Assembly: GCA_934091015.1 (NCBI GenBank)
Contig: CAKOKM010000016.1
Coordinates: forward strand, 1 to 29,430
Origin: an uncultured Bacilli bacterium
GTDB taxonomy: Bacteria; Bacillota_I; Bacilli_A; RF39; UBA660
DNA: 29,430 nucleotides
Direction: 5' to 3'
Within the stretch, counting starts at the first letter, position 1; each line of letters begins with the position of its first letter. The notes beneath the pieces were generated by a model. It had not been told where the DNA came from. It searched no databases and saw nothing but the letters and a program-made list of their open reading frames with translations. This document shows positions 8,017-16,193 of this stretch, one piece after another. The translations under genes were made by a program, and so were the position numbers.

Positions 8017-9576
8017 CTATTCCAATGTATATGCATTTTCTACACTTTCGCCTGTTCCTCCAGCTATCACGACATCAGATTTTAAGAAAAGGGCCGGACG
8101 CACACCATAAGGGAAGCCAGCAACGGAGTAGTAGACACTCCCGTCCGAATAGACATAGAACACACTAGACGCATCGCCAAAACGAGGGAACAAAGTCCAT
8201 TGAGTTGCACTGTTAAACAACCAGTTTTCATTTTTACAATATACATTATTATTAGAATCAGTTGAGCCTAAATTTCCTCTACATGTTGTATCCGTTGAGG
8301 CATATCCATAGTCACTTGGATATATTAATGCTATTTTTCCATCCCAATAGTCTTTTCTTGTTATTCCATCTGATGGATTACTTACATGTAATGTTCCTCT
8401 TTCATAATTATACATATTTAATGCAGAAACTGAAGAAGTATTATAACCGCCTAAGTTCCATCTTACTTTTGCTACTTTATCTATAGAAGAATTGTTTTTT
8501 AGATTATTATTATAATCGTATGATCCATTTTTTGCATTATTTTGTCCATTATGCCATAAAGGTGTTTCACTTGGTGGATTTTGATTTATATAATCTGTAT
8601 TTAATTCGGTCATTAAATCGGCTTGACTCCATTCATTTATTCCGTAGCCACTATTTTTGTCTGATCCTGAACTATCCCATGAATAATTTCCTAGTGAATC
8701 ATTTCTTACTATTTTTACAAGTGATTCCTTCTTTTCTTTACCATTCTCATCTATTGTTGTTATATTATTAAATACTCCTATTATTCTCCATGTTTCACCA
8801 TTAAATTTTAGATAGTTCCTTGGTGATGCTCCTACATACCTTAAGTTTTTATCTGTTGTTTTATCTTCTTCTAAGCCATTTTTAGTTTTATCTAGTTTTG
8901 CTAGATATGTTGCTATTGAATTATCATAATTTACTACTACTTTACCATTAATTGTTGCTCCTTTTTCTGAATCTTGATTTTCATTATTATCTGGAAATTG
9001 TAGTATTAAATTAAACGTAATGTTTTGATCATCTGTGCTTGCTGGAAATTCTCCAATTACCATTTCAGTATACATATTTCCTTTTTTTAAAGTTCCATGA
9101 ACATATCCTGTTTTGTCCATATTTCCTGGTACTGTTTGATTTTTATAATCATTTTCTGTTTTGCCTGTTTCTGGTTTTATTACATAATTTGCTGTTACAT
9201 TTGAGTTTGCTGGTCTATTTACTTCTTTTATATAATAATGCATCATGCCATCACTAAATGTTGATGTATATTTTAGTCCTACTTTATATGGCATTGTTAA
9301 ATCCTTAGTTGTATTTGTTCCGGTTAAGGTAAATGTTTTATCTACTAGTATTGCATTACTCGGTTTTATATTTGTTACTGGTTTTATATCATCAGTTCCA
9401 TCATCATAGTTAATTAACATTTTACCACCTACTGCTACTATACTTGATCCTGATCTTTCATTATTTACTGATGTAAAGTATGCATAACTTATTCCTATAA
9501 ACATTAGTATCAGTGCAGTAACTGTCACCACAATTATTATTTGTTCTTTTTGCTTTACATTTAGTTTACTTTTCAT
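8017..9576 (-). CDS. SipW-type surface protein with hypervariable lectin-like C-terminus
   Basis: A 519-residue protein. Residues about 10-32 form a hydrophobic export segment ending ISYAYFTS, the form seen in SipW-processed TasA/CalY-type proteins. Residues about 40-215 are a beta-rich domain shared with the genes at 12318 and 21163 (LVDKTFTLTGTNTT, SDGMMHYYIKEV). Residues about 240-519 are module A (LRYVGASPRNYL, WRIIGVFN, GINEWSQADLMTELNTDYI, IALIYPSDYGYAS, GVRPALFLKSDVVIAGGTGE), homologous to module A of the pilin-like protein and resembling DUF6273-like targets. The ATG at 9576 has AGGAAGAGAG 8 bases upstream; a GTG three codons earlier is less likely. Residues 461-497 have codon use unlike the rest (separate entry). 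It has its own promoter with a G-run and its own terminator. Ligand and role are unknown. Confidence 0.85.
   Translation of the reverse strand: MKSKLNVKQKEQIIIVVTVTALILMFIGISYAYFTSVNNERSGSSIVAVGGKMLINYDDGTDDIKPVTNIKPSNAILVDKTFTLTGTNTTKDLTMPYKVGLKYTSTFSDGMMHYYIKEVNRPANSNVTANYVIKPETGKTENDYKNQTVPGNMDKTGYVHGTLKKGNMYTEMVIGEFPASTDDQNITFNLILQFPDNNENQDSEKGATINGKVVVNYDNSIATYLAKLDKTKNGLEEDKTTDKNLRYVGASPRNYLKFNGETWRIIGVFNNITTIDENGKEKKESLVKIVRNDSLGNYSWDSSGSDKNSGYGINEWSQADLMTELNTDYINQNPPSETPLWHNGQNNAKNGSYDYNNNLKNNSSIDKVAKVRWNLGGYNTSSVSALNMYNYERGTLHVSNPSDGITRKDYWDGKIALIYPSDYGYASTDTTCRGNLGSTDSNNNVYCKNENWLFNSATQWTLFPRFGDASSVFYVYSDGSVYYSVAGFPYGVRPALFLKSDVVIAGGTGESVENAYTLE
8086..8196 (-). other. Candidate DGR-type variable region in the surface protein
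   Basis: These 37 codons have only 10 adenines in 111 coding-strand bases and 13 codons ending in C, amid a gene that otherwise uses A/T-ending codons. The segment lies at the C-terminus, just where variable residues of lectin-like diversity-generating-retroelement targets lie (…VFYV.SDGSV…GVRPAL). Replacing A by N in AAC/AAT codons yields exactly such A-poor NNY codons. No template repeat or reverse transcriptase is in the window, so the assignment is inferred. Confidence 0.5.
9418..9552 (-). repeat. 135-bp block shared with 22633-22767 (copy 1)
   Basis: The anchor-coding segment matches 22633-22767 over 135 bases with about 10 mismatches by hand alignment and no gaps. Flanking coding sequence is much more diverged. 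This points to recent duplication or gene conversion of the export anchor between two surface genes. Confidence 0.8.
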
Positions 9577-9607
9577 TTTACACACTCTCTTCCTATATTC
9601 TAGAATG

Positions 9608-9634
9608 ATTATATAAAATTACCCCCCGTGTCAA
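9608..9634 (-). promoter_or_regulatory. Promoter of the 8017-9576 gene with G6 in a 15-bp spacer
   Basis: Minus-strand -35 TTGACA (9629-9634) and -10 TATAAT (9608-9613) are both consensus, separated by 15 bp containing six consecutive G (9622-9627). A 14-bp perfect palindrome (9628-9641) overlaps the -35 box and could be an operator. The spacer is 2 bp below the usual 17, so gain of two G would give an optimal promoter. Confidence 0.65.
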
Positions 9635-9685
9635 TTGACACTTACTTGTCATTTTTCGCTTTTTGCTTTACACCTATATATTATA

Positions 9686-12226
9686 TTAATTTCTAATATC
9701 CTTAGATTTATTTTTTAAATCAAATAATATTTTTAGTGCATCCATCGGAGTTGTATTTAATGGATCAATTTTATCTATTACTTCTTTTAAAATGTTTGGT
9801 TCTTTTACTGGTTCTGTAAAATCAAAAGATATTTGCTTACTTCCACTATCTTTACTATTATTTTCATATTCTTTAAGCATCTTATTGGCGTCATTAATAA
9901 TATCTTTTGGTAAACCTGCTAAATCAGCAACATGGATACCATAACTTTTATCAATTGCTCCATCTTCAATTTTATGTAAGAATACAAGTTTATTATTATC
10001 TAAAGTGGCACTAACATGAACATTTTTAATAGTAGGATATTCATCAGTTAAACTAGTTAATTCATGATAATGAGTACTAAAAAGTGTTTTACACTTAATA
10101 TTTTTCGTAACATATTTTAAAATTGCTCCAGCTAAACTCATACCATCATAAGTTGCTGTTCCTCTTCCTAATTCATCAAATAAGATTAATGATTCACTAG
10201 TTGCATTTTTAATCGCACTTCTGCTTTCTTTCATCTCAACCATAAATGTAGATTCCCCACTAACTAAATCATCACTGGCACCTATTCTAGTAAAAATTGC
10301 ATCAAAAATACATAAATTAGCATAATCGGCTGGTACAAAAGATCCTATTTGAGCCATAATAATTATGATAGCAAGTTGTCTCATATAAGTAGATTTACCA
10401 CTCATATTAGGTCCCGTTATTAAAAGTGTATTAATATTCTTATCCATATAAATATCATTTTTAACATACTTTCCATTAGTAACTATATTAATAACTGGAT
10501 GAAAACCATTTTTAATATCAACTAACTTATCATGATTAAATATTGGTCTAACTAACTTTTCCTTTTCTGATACTATTGATAAAGAACATAAAGCATCAAT
10601 TATACCAATCTTATTAGCTGTTTCTTTCAAAGAAATAATATCCTTTTTAATAATTTCCTTTATTTCATTAAATAAATCATATTCAAGTTCAATAATTCTT
10701 TCTTCAGCATTTAAAATCATAGCTTCTTTTTCTTTTAATACAGGACTTATAAATCTTTCACCAGTAGTTAAAGTTTGTTTTCTTTCCCAACCAAATTCTT
10801 CCTTAACACGTGATGCTTGTCCTTTACTTATTTCAATGTAGTAACCAAAAACTTTATTATATCCGACTTTTAAATTTTGAATACCTGTTCTTGCTCTTTC
10901 TTCTTGTTCTAAAGTACTTAAAAATTCTTTACCACCACTTCTTATTTTCTTTAGTTCATCTAATTCATTATAGTATCCATCTTTAATTAAATAACCTTCT
11001 TTAATTGTTATAGGTGGTTCTTCATAGATAGCCTTATCAAGTAAATTATATAATTCTTCATGGGTATTAATTTTAATATCAATATTCATCTTAGTTAAGA
11101 TATCTTTTACTTCTGGTAATACCTTTAAACTATTTCTTATTTGTAATGCATCTCTAGCGTTAAATGATCCACAAGTTAACTTACCACACAATCTTTCTAA
11201 ATCATAAACTTCATATAAACATTTAAGTAAGTCACTTCTTAAAATGAATTCTTCATTTAATTTAGTAATAATATCTAATCTCTTATTAATATCTTCTTCA
11301 TTTCTAAGGGGATTAGATACCCATAACTTTAAAGTACGTGATCCCATACTAGTTTTACATTTATCTAAAAACCATATTAAAGAATATTCTCTTTCTTTTA
11401 ATCTTAAAGTTTCAAATAATTCTAAATTTCTAATAGTATGAATATTTAAATTTAAATAATTACTATTATTAATTATTTTAACAGTTTCAAATAAAGATAC
11501 ATCTTTAAGTTCTTTAACAATTAAATAATAAAATAAATGTTTAACTCCAATAGTTACTCTCTCATCACTTATATTATTTAATATTTTTAATTCTTTATCA
11601 TACAATTCATCACTATAATTAATATTAACACTATAACTATTTTTAAATAGATTAACTATTTTTTCATTAAAATCTTTTTTTAATATTAATTCTTTTATAT
11701 TTAAAGTTAATATTTTATTAACTAACGTATCTTCATTATAGTCTAAGAATTCCGCGTAAATATCCCCTGTAGATATATCGGCATAAGTTAGTAAATAAGC
11801 ATAATTTAAATCTAAGACACTTGCTAAATAATTGAAATCAAATGAATCTAAGAAATCTAAATCAACTAAGGTACCTTTAGAAACTACGTTTATTACTTCT
11901 CTTTTAACCATACCTTTAGTTTTTTTAGGATCTTCCATTTGTTCACAGATTGCTACTTTAAATCCTTTATTAACGGCTTTTTCTAGGTAAGGCTTTACTG
12001 CATGATGTGGAACACCACACATTGGAACTCTTTCTTCTAATCCAGCGTTTTTACCAGTTAATGTTAATTCAAGTTCATGTGCTCCTATTTCTGCATCTTC
12101 AAAAAATAATTCATAAAAATCACCAATACGATAAAATAATAAGGTATCTTCATAATCTTTTTTGATATCCATATATTGTTTCATCATAGGACTTAAATCT
12201 TCATAGTTTACTTCATTTCTTTTCAT
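9686..12226 (-). CDS. mutS: DNA mismatch repair protein MutS
   Basis: An 846-residue mismatch-recognition ATPase of normal MutS1 length. The mismatch-binding Phe-X-Glu motif is in RIGDFYELFFEDA near residue 37. The core and clamp are followed by the ATPase: Walker A GPNMSGKST near 607, the segment DDLVSGESTFMVEM, Walker B LILFDELGRGT and the ATPase histidine in STHYHEL. The C-terminal tail retains a beta-clamp or dimerisation-like extension (KQISFDF). The ATG has AGGTG about 9 bases upstream, and a TATAAT at about 12246-12251 may be its -10 box. No mutL follows; instead the gene is flanked on both sides by surface-family genes. It appears intact, which matters because mismatch repair sets the rate of homopolymer slippage (inference about context). 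Confidence 0.96.
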   Translation of the reverse strand: MKRNEVNYEDLSPMMKQYMDIKKDYEDTLLFYRIGDFYELFFEDAEIGAHELELTLTGKNAGLEERVPMCGVPHHAVKPYLEKAVNKGFKVAICEQMEDPKKTKGMVKREVINVVSKGTLVDLDFLDSFDFNYLASVLDLNYAYLLTYADISTGDIYAEFLDYNEDTLVNKILTLNIKELILKKDFNEKIVNLFKNSYSVNINYSDELYDKELKILNNISDERVTIGVKHLFYYLIVKELKDVSLFETVKIINNSNYLNLNIHTIRNLELFETLRLKEREYSLIWFLDKCKTSMGSRTLKLWVSNPLRNEEDINKRLDIITKLNEEFILRSDLLKCLYEVYDLERLCGKLTCGSFNARDALQIRNSLKVLPEVKDILTKMNIDIKINTHEELYNLLDKAIYEEPPITIKEGYLIKDGYYNELDELKKIRSGGKEFLSTLEQEERARTGIQNLKVGYNKVFGYYIEISKGQASRVKEEFGWERKQTLTTGERFISPVLKEKEAMILNAEERIIELEYDLFNEIKEIIKKDIISLKETANKIGIIDALCSLSIVSEKEKLVRPIFNHDKLVDIKNGFHPVINIVTNGKYVKNDIYMDKNINTLLITGPNMSGKSTYMRQLAIIIIMAQIGSFVPADYANLCIFDAIFTRIGASDDLVSGESTFMVEMKESRSAIKNATSESLILFDELGRGTATYDGMSLAGAILKYVTKNIKCKTLFSTHYHELTSLTDEYPTIKNVHVSATLDNNKLVFLHKIEDGAIDKSYGIHVADLAGLPKDIINDANKMLKEYENNSKDSGSKQISFDFTEPVKEPNILKEVIDKIDPLNTTPMDALKILFDLKNKSKDIRN

Positions 12227-12260
12227 TTTTTCTACACCTAGATGTATTATAAAATATTTT

Positions 12261-12305
12261 AAAAAAAATAAAAAGAAAACAATTTCAGTTTTTGAAATTT
12301 GTTTT
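12261..12305 (-). terminator. Intrinsic terminator after the broken surface gene
   Basis: On the minus strand AAAACAAATTTC pairs with GAAATTGTTTT (one bulged base) around a 6- to 7-base loop and runs into a T-rich tract. It lies just past the stop at 12318 and upstream of mutS. Confidence 0.55.
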
Positions 12306-12317
12306 TATTAAAAGATA

Positions 12318-12443
12318 CTAGCCGATGCGGAAAGCGGGAGCAAGACCATAGTTGTTATATGCACTATGGTCAATCAAGTAACCGACGCTATTGACGCCAA
12401 GGAAATCATAGATATTGCCAGAATAGGCCCCACGAAGCCACCA
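12318..12443 (-). other. Candidate DGR-type variable region in the broken gene
   Basis: After the WWLR motif, 17 of 39 sense codons end in C (runs such as GGC, GTC, AGC, GTC, TAC, GAC, AAC, AAC), against a native preference for A/T endings. The equivalent 39 codons of the pilin-like gene (119-238) have 7. The G+C rise begins abruptly near WWLR and ends at the stop codon. This is compatible with templating from an AAC-rich repeat, and some AAC/AAT codons are still present. A template elsewhere in the genome is required by this reading and not seen here. Confidence 0.45.
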
Positions 12444-13218
12444 ATTCTCACTTTTACCATCACTGTTCTTCTTTATAGCACCTGAGTAGTTTCTGGTAGT
12501 TACGCCTAGATTTGCATAATAATCTAATTGTCTTGTTTTACCATATGCTGTATCAATTTCACTTCCATTATACATAATTTTATTCGCATATTTCTGAGTC
12601 TTGGTTTTCATTATTATCAGGAAATTGTATTATTAAATTGAATTTTATATTTTGATCAGTCTTTAAAGCAGGAAATACTCCGGTTACCATTTCAGTATAT
12701 TTACTTCCGTTTTTAAATGTTCCATGAGTATATCCTGTGTATGTATCATTTCCTGGTACTGTTCGATTTTTATAATCATCTTCTGTTTTACCTGATTCAG
12801 GTGTTATTACATAATTTGCTGTTACTTGTGAGTTTGTATCTCTTTCAACTTCTTTTATATAATAATGCATCATGCCATCACTAAATGTTGAGGTATATCG
12901 TACTCCTACTTTATATGGCATTGGAAGTCCATCACCTTCACTCATTCCTACTGTTGTATTTGTTCCAGTTAATGTAAATGTTTTATCAACTAATATCGTA
13001 TTGCTTGGTTGAATATTTGTTACTGGTAGTATACCGTCTGTTCCATCGTTGTAAGTAATAAGCATTCGTCCTGTTTCAGATATTATTTCAGCTGTTGATC
13101 CTTTCGAATTATTGGCTATAAAAAAAGCATATGTTATTCCTGAGAACATCATTAATAATATTAATAATGTTCCAATCGTCACATATACCTCTACTCTATC
13201 ATGCTTTCCTTTATTCAT
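12318..13218 (-). pseudogene. Internally deleted SipW-type surface gene, out of frame at the junction
   Basis: Two overlapping reading frames together are one damaged paralogue of the 8017 and 119 genes. The 5' part (12580-13218, 212 residues) has a SipW-type anchor (ITYAFFIANN) and the shared beta-rich domain, closely matching the 8017 protein up to QFPDNNENQDSE, then stops after three more residues. The 3' part (12318-12611) runs in another frame and matches the end of module B of the pilin-like protein (TRQLDYY, SENWWLRGA, PAFRIG). Everything between, including all of module A, is missing, so a deletion joined the halves near 12590 with a frameshift. A 97-residue product from an internal ATG has no anchor and no ribosome site. 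Its promoter and terminator remain. A programmed frameshift is less likely because the joined halves lack the domains between. Confidence 0.75.
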
Positions 13219-13243
13219 TTTATTTCACCTAACCTATAGTGAA

Positions 13244-13270
13244 ATTATATTACTAAACGGCCCCCGTCAA
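13244..13270 (-). promoter_or_regulatory. Promoter of the broken surface gene with G5 at the -35/spacer border
   Basis: Minus-strand -35 TTGACG (13265-13270) and -10 TATAAT (13244-13249) are 15 bp apart. Five consecutive G (13261-13265) run out of the -35 box. TTCGCTTGACGGGGG upstream and ATATAATTTCACTATAGG downstream are repeated at the 22779 gene, so the two promoters are homologous. Confidence 0.6.
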
Positions 13271-13313
13271 GCGAAATTTGTTCTATTTTTTTATTTATAA
13301 ATTTTCTAACTTT

Positions 13314-13853
13314 TTATACTCTCATTAATTCTTCTTCTTTAGCCTTAGCTTTTTCTTCAATTATCTTATTATATTTATTAATTAAATCTTGAATTTCCTC
13401 ATAATAAGTATTTTCTTCATCTTCTGGTAACTCTTGTTTTTTTACATTATTTCTAGCATCCTCTCGAGCATTTCTAAGCGCCACTTTGCCGTCTTCAGCT
13501 ATAGCTTTAACTTGTTTTACATAGTCTCTTCTTTTTTCTTCTGTTAATTCTGGTATAGTCATTATAACCATTTCTCCATTATTTGTTGGAGTAATACCTA
13601 AATTAGCTTCGTTAATAGCTCTTTCAATATCTTTGATACAAGATCTATCAAAGGGTTTAATAAATAATTGTCTTGCTTCAGGAACAGTTATATTGGCTAA
13701 ACTTTGAATAGGGGTTGGAGCGCCATAATAATCTACCATAATTCCACTAACCATAGATGGATTTGCTCTTCCAGCTCTAACATTATTAAATCTACTTTCC
13801 ATATTTTCTATTGCTTTAATCATTCTAAGTTCTGTTTCTTCTAAAATATCCAT
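13314..13853 (-). CDS. frr: Ribosome recycling factor
   Basis: A 179-residue factor that splits post-termination ribosomes together with EF-G. Typical segments are NVRAGRANPSM near residues 24-34, YYGAPTPIQSLANI, IERAINEANLGITP and LTEEKRRDYVKQVK, and the length is nearly standard (about 185). The usual upstream pyrH is absent; instead frr is the last gene after a glycine-rich surface gene and a small membrane-protein gene, 37 bases from the latter. Confidence 0.96.
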   Translation of the reverse strand: MDILEETELRMIKAIENMESRFNNVRAGRANPSMVSGIMVDYYGAPTPIQSLANITVPEARQLFIKPFDRSCIKDIERAINEANLGITPTNNGEMVIMTIPELTEEKRRDYVKQVKAIAEDGKVALRNAREDARNNVKKQELPEDEENTYYEEIQDLINKYNKIIEEKAKAKEEELMRV

Positions 13854-13890
13854 AATTTTCTCTCTTTCTAATATTAATATATCTAATAAT

Positions 13891-14298
13891 TTAACTTAAA
13901 GCAAGAATTAATATTGCTATAGTCAATCCAAGTAATAATGATACTTCTAAGATAACTGTTGTAAGAATAATTCCATTATTATTAACATGCTGTTTATTTT
14001 CCATCTTCATTATTTTAGTATGTCCTTCTCTTTGTGCAATATGTTCTTCATTAACTATATTATTCTTTCTATTAATTACCTCATCATATTTATCAACTAT
14101 ATCTCTATTAATCATATTATTTCTTAAATAATTAGTATAAACATCTAATAAAGCTTGTTCTTCATAACTTATTGTATTATCATTCATTTTATCTATTAAA
14201 TAACTAATATATCCATTAAGATTACTTAATTCTTCACTGCTTACACTATTATATAATAAGATATTTCTAACTAATTCATTAGCATTTTCTATATTCAT
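13891..14298 (-). CDS. Small tail-anchored membrane protein, unknown function
   Basis: A 135-residue protein I do not recognise. Residues 1-100 are charged and probably helical (NGYISYLIDKMNDN, EEQALLDVYTNYLRNN), and the last 25 residues are one hydrophobic segment (GIILTTVILEVSLLLGLTIAIL), suggesting a cytoplasmic domain tethered by a C-terminal helix. The ATG at 14298 is chosen because TAGGAG lies 8 bases upstream; a longer frame would overlap the preceding gene. It sits 10 bases after the glycine-rich gene and 37 before frr, so all three are probably cotranscribed. Confidence 0.7.
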   Translation of the reverse strand: MNIENANELVRNILLYNSVSSEELSNLNGYISYLIDKMNDNTISYEEQALLDVYTNYLRNNMINRDIVDKYDEVINRKNNIVNEEHIAQREGHTKIMKMENKQHVNNNGIILTTVILEVSLLLGLTIAILILALS

Positions 14299-14308
14299 TA
14301 ATATTCTC

Positions 14309-16084
14309 CTATCCGACATAAGTTATTTTTGCGTAACCATTTCCCTCTTTTGCACAATTCTCTGTTGGTGTTGTGCTATGGCATGTTGTTGATATAGTTT
14401 TTGTAGATACATCACTTGATTCTGCACAGTTATAACAATACATTGCTTTATTTGTTAACAGTGAATTTCCTATATATCCTGAGCCGCCGCCTCCAGGAGC
14501 GTGAAAGCCGGAGCCACCACCATAGTAGCCGCCTCCTCCTCCAGCGTATGTATAATAATTGTTATTTGAGCTATTACCAAATTGAGTATAGTTTCCGCCA
14601 TAGCCAAAGGTAGCAGCTGATGGGACGATATCACCATATCCTCCAGGATTTTGTCCATCAACGCTGCACACAGTATATCCACCTGGAGATGTTTGAGTTC
14701 CACCGTTACCATAAGCATAGCAAGTTGTTGATGCAATGCCCCCATCAACGCCAAGATAACCACCGGCATTACCTCCATTACCAGAATATTTAGGGGCTGC
14801 ATTATGGGCAGAAGCACCTCCGCCGCCTCCAGATACTATTAATATGGAATTTAAATCATTAGCTAGATCTTTAAGAAGCCCGGGTTTTGTAGCTATATGA
14901 GTGGCGCCACCACCGCCACCATGAACACTATTGTTTGTAAATAAAGAGCCGAAGCCACCACCATTGTAACCAGTATCATTACTAGGGTTTAGATTGTTTA
15001 GAGTCTGTCCTTGGCCACCCGTATTAATGTATAATGTAGTTCCTTTTTCTAAATACACTTTACCAGTTGAATAACTACCAAATCCACCAATGTATGTCGT
15101 ATTATCATAGGTAGCATTTCCGCCTTGAGCTCCCCATGTTTCTATTTTATATGTTCCTGTCTTTGGTACTGTAAATATTTGTTCTCTTCCTGTGTAATCA
15201 TAATTAAAAGACTGAGTTAAATCTATTATTGTTGGAGTATATATTGGATTTGATTTTAATGTATAAATTGAGTTTGCTGTTGCTTCGGTTATTGTTATTC
15301 CATTGTTATACCATAATACTATTTTGCCATCCATTGTCACTTCTGGTATTGTTCCATATGTTTCATTTACATCTACATTTTTTTCACATTTTGTTCCATT
15401 TATTGTGTATCCTTCTGATGTTTTACATGTTTCTGTTGTCCATGTTCCTTTATCTTCTAAATCAAATGTTACTTTATATGATAATAAATTTTGACTTTGG
15501 GTATATGTTATTGCTGTTACTGATGTTGTTAATGTGGCATCTTCATGTTCTGAATCTTTATCTATCCACATTATTATGCTATATGTGTTACTTGTTCCTT
15601 GTTCAATATCACTTCCTGATGTTAACAATTTTCCTGAATATTTTGATAACATTGTATCCTCATTATCTAATATTTCTGATAATTTTGATACATTATATGC
15701 TGGATTTGTACATGATGTATCTCCACATGTTGCAAATGCGATATTTATTGTATCTTCTGGTGCATCAGTTTGATATTCTAAATTTAAATAATATTCTAAA
15801 CTTGCTTTACTATTATTTGTTAGTGTAAATTTATAAGGTGTACAACTCAATCCTTCTGTATCACTTATTGGATATGATTTACATAATTTTAAACTTCCAC
15901 TTACATTACTTATTTCTAAATTAATATTTGATGTTTTTATTGCTACATCATTATTTTCATCACTTCCAGTTAAATTTACAATATAATAAGCATAACTACT
16001 TCCTAAAACTACTACTATTAGTCCTAATAAAATAGAAACTGATAATAAAATATATTGTTTATTAAACCATTTTTTTGTTTTCAT
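14309..16084 (-). CDS. Secreted glycine-rich surface protein with InlB-like repeat
   Basis: A 591-residue protein starting at the ATG preceded by AAGGTG. Residues about 12-33 are a hydrophobic export segment ending SYAYYIV, resembling the SipW-type anchors of the other surface genes. Residues about 40-195 form a TasA-like beta domain with four cysteines (LKLCKSYPI, LSCTPYKFTLTNN, TCGDTSC). Residues about 198-285 resemble an InlB B-type (Listeria-Bacteroides) repeat (YKVTFDLEDKGTW, YGTIPEVTMDGKIVLWYNNG). The rest is a glycine-rich domain of the ALK/LTK-like bacterial type (ETWGAQGGN, GGGGGATHIAT, LIVSGGGGGAS, GGGSGFHAPGGGG). It therefore joins the same secretion route to a different exposed domain. 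It has no G-run promoter and is followed by the small membrane protein and frr. Ligand unknown. Confidence 0.82.
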   Translation of the reverse strand: MKTKKWFNKQYILLSVSILLGLIVVVLGSSYAYYIVNLTGSDENNDVAIKTSNINLEISNVSGSLKLCKSYPISDTEGLSCTPYKFTLTNNSKASLEYYLNLEYQTDAPEDTINIAFATCGDTSCTNPAYNVSKLSEILDNEDTMLSKYSGKLLTSGSDIEQGTSNTYSIIMWIDKDSEHEDATLTTSVTAITYTQSQNLLSYKVTFDLEDKGTWTTETCKTSEGYTINGTKCEKNVDVNETYGTIPEVTMDGKIVLWYNNGITITEATANSIYTLKSNPIYTPTIIDLTQSFNYDYTGREQIFTVPKTGTYKIETWGAQGGNATYDNTTYIGGFGSYSTGKVYLEKGTTLYINTGGQGQTLNNLNPSNDTGYNGGGFGSLFTNNSVHGGGGGATHIATKPGLLKDLANDLNSILIVSGGGGGASAHNAAPKYSGNGGNAGGYLGVDGGIASTTCYAYGNGGTQTSPGGYTVCSVDGQNPGGYGDIVPSAATFGYGGNYTQFGNSSNNNYYTYAGGGGGYYGGGSGFHAPGGGGSGYIGNSLLTNKAMYCYNCAESSDVSTKTISTTCHSTTPTENCAKEGNGYAKITYVG

Positions 16085-16149
16085 TAGTATCACCTTATTT
16101 TTTCTATTAAAAATATATCATAAGTTAATAATAAATTCAATTTTGTTTT

Positions 16150-16193
16150 ATATAAAAAAGAAAAGTAATTAAAAGATTTTACAATTAATCACT
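16150..16193 (-). terminator. Weak intrinsic terminator after the LytM hydrolase gene
   Basis: Just past the stop at 16194 the minus strand has imperfect complementary arms (AGTGATTAATT and AATTACT) about 12 bases apart, followed by CTTTTCTTTTTT. The stem has bulges, hence the modest confidence. Confidence 0.45.

Noticed and set aside
12318..12611. Separate small gene of 97 residues
   Set aside because: It starts inside the upstream frame without ribosome site, has no export signal and matches only the end of module B; it is the 3' remnant of a deleted gene.
15229..15828. Long plus-strand open frame with leucine/tyrosine-rich product
   Set aside because: It is antisense to the glycine-rich protein gene, has low-complexity composition and no ribosome site. 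The same applies to other plus-strand frames in the window.
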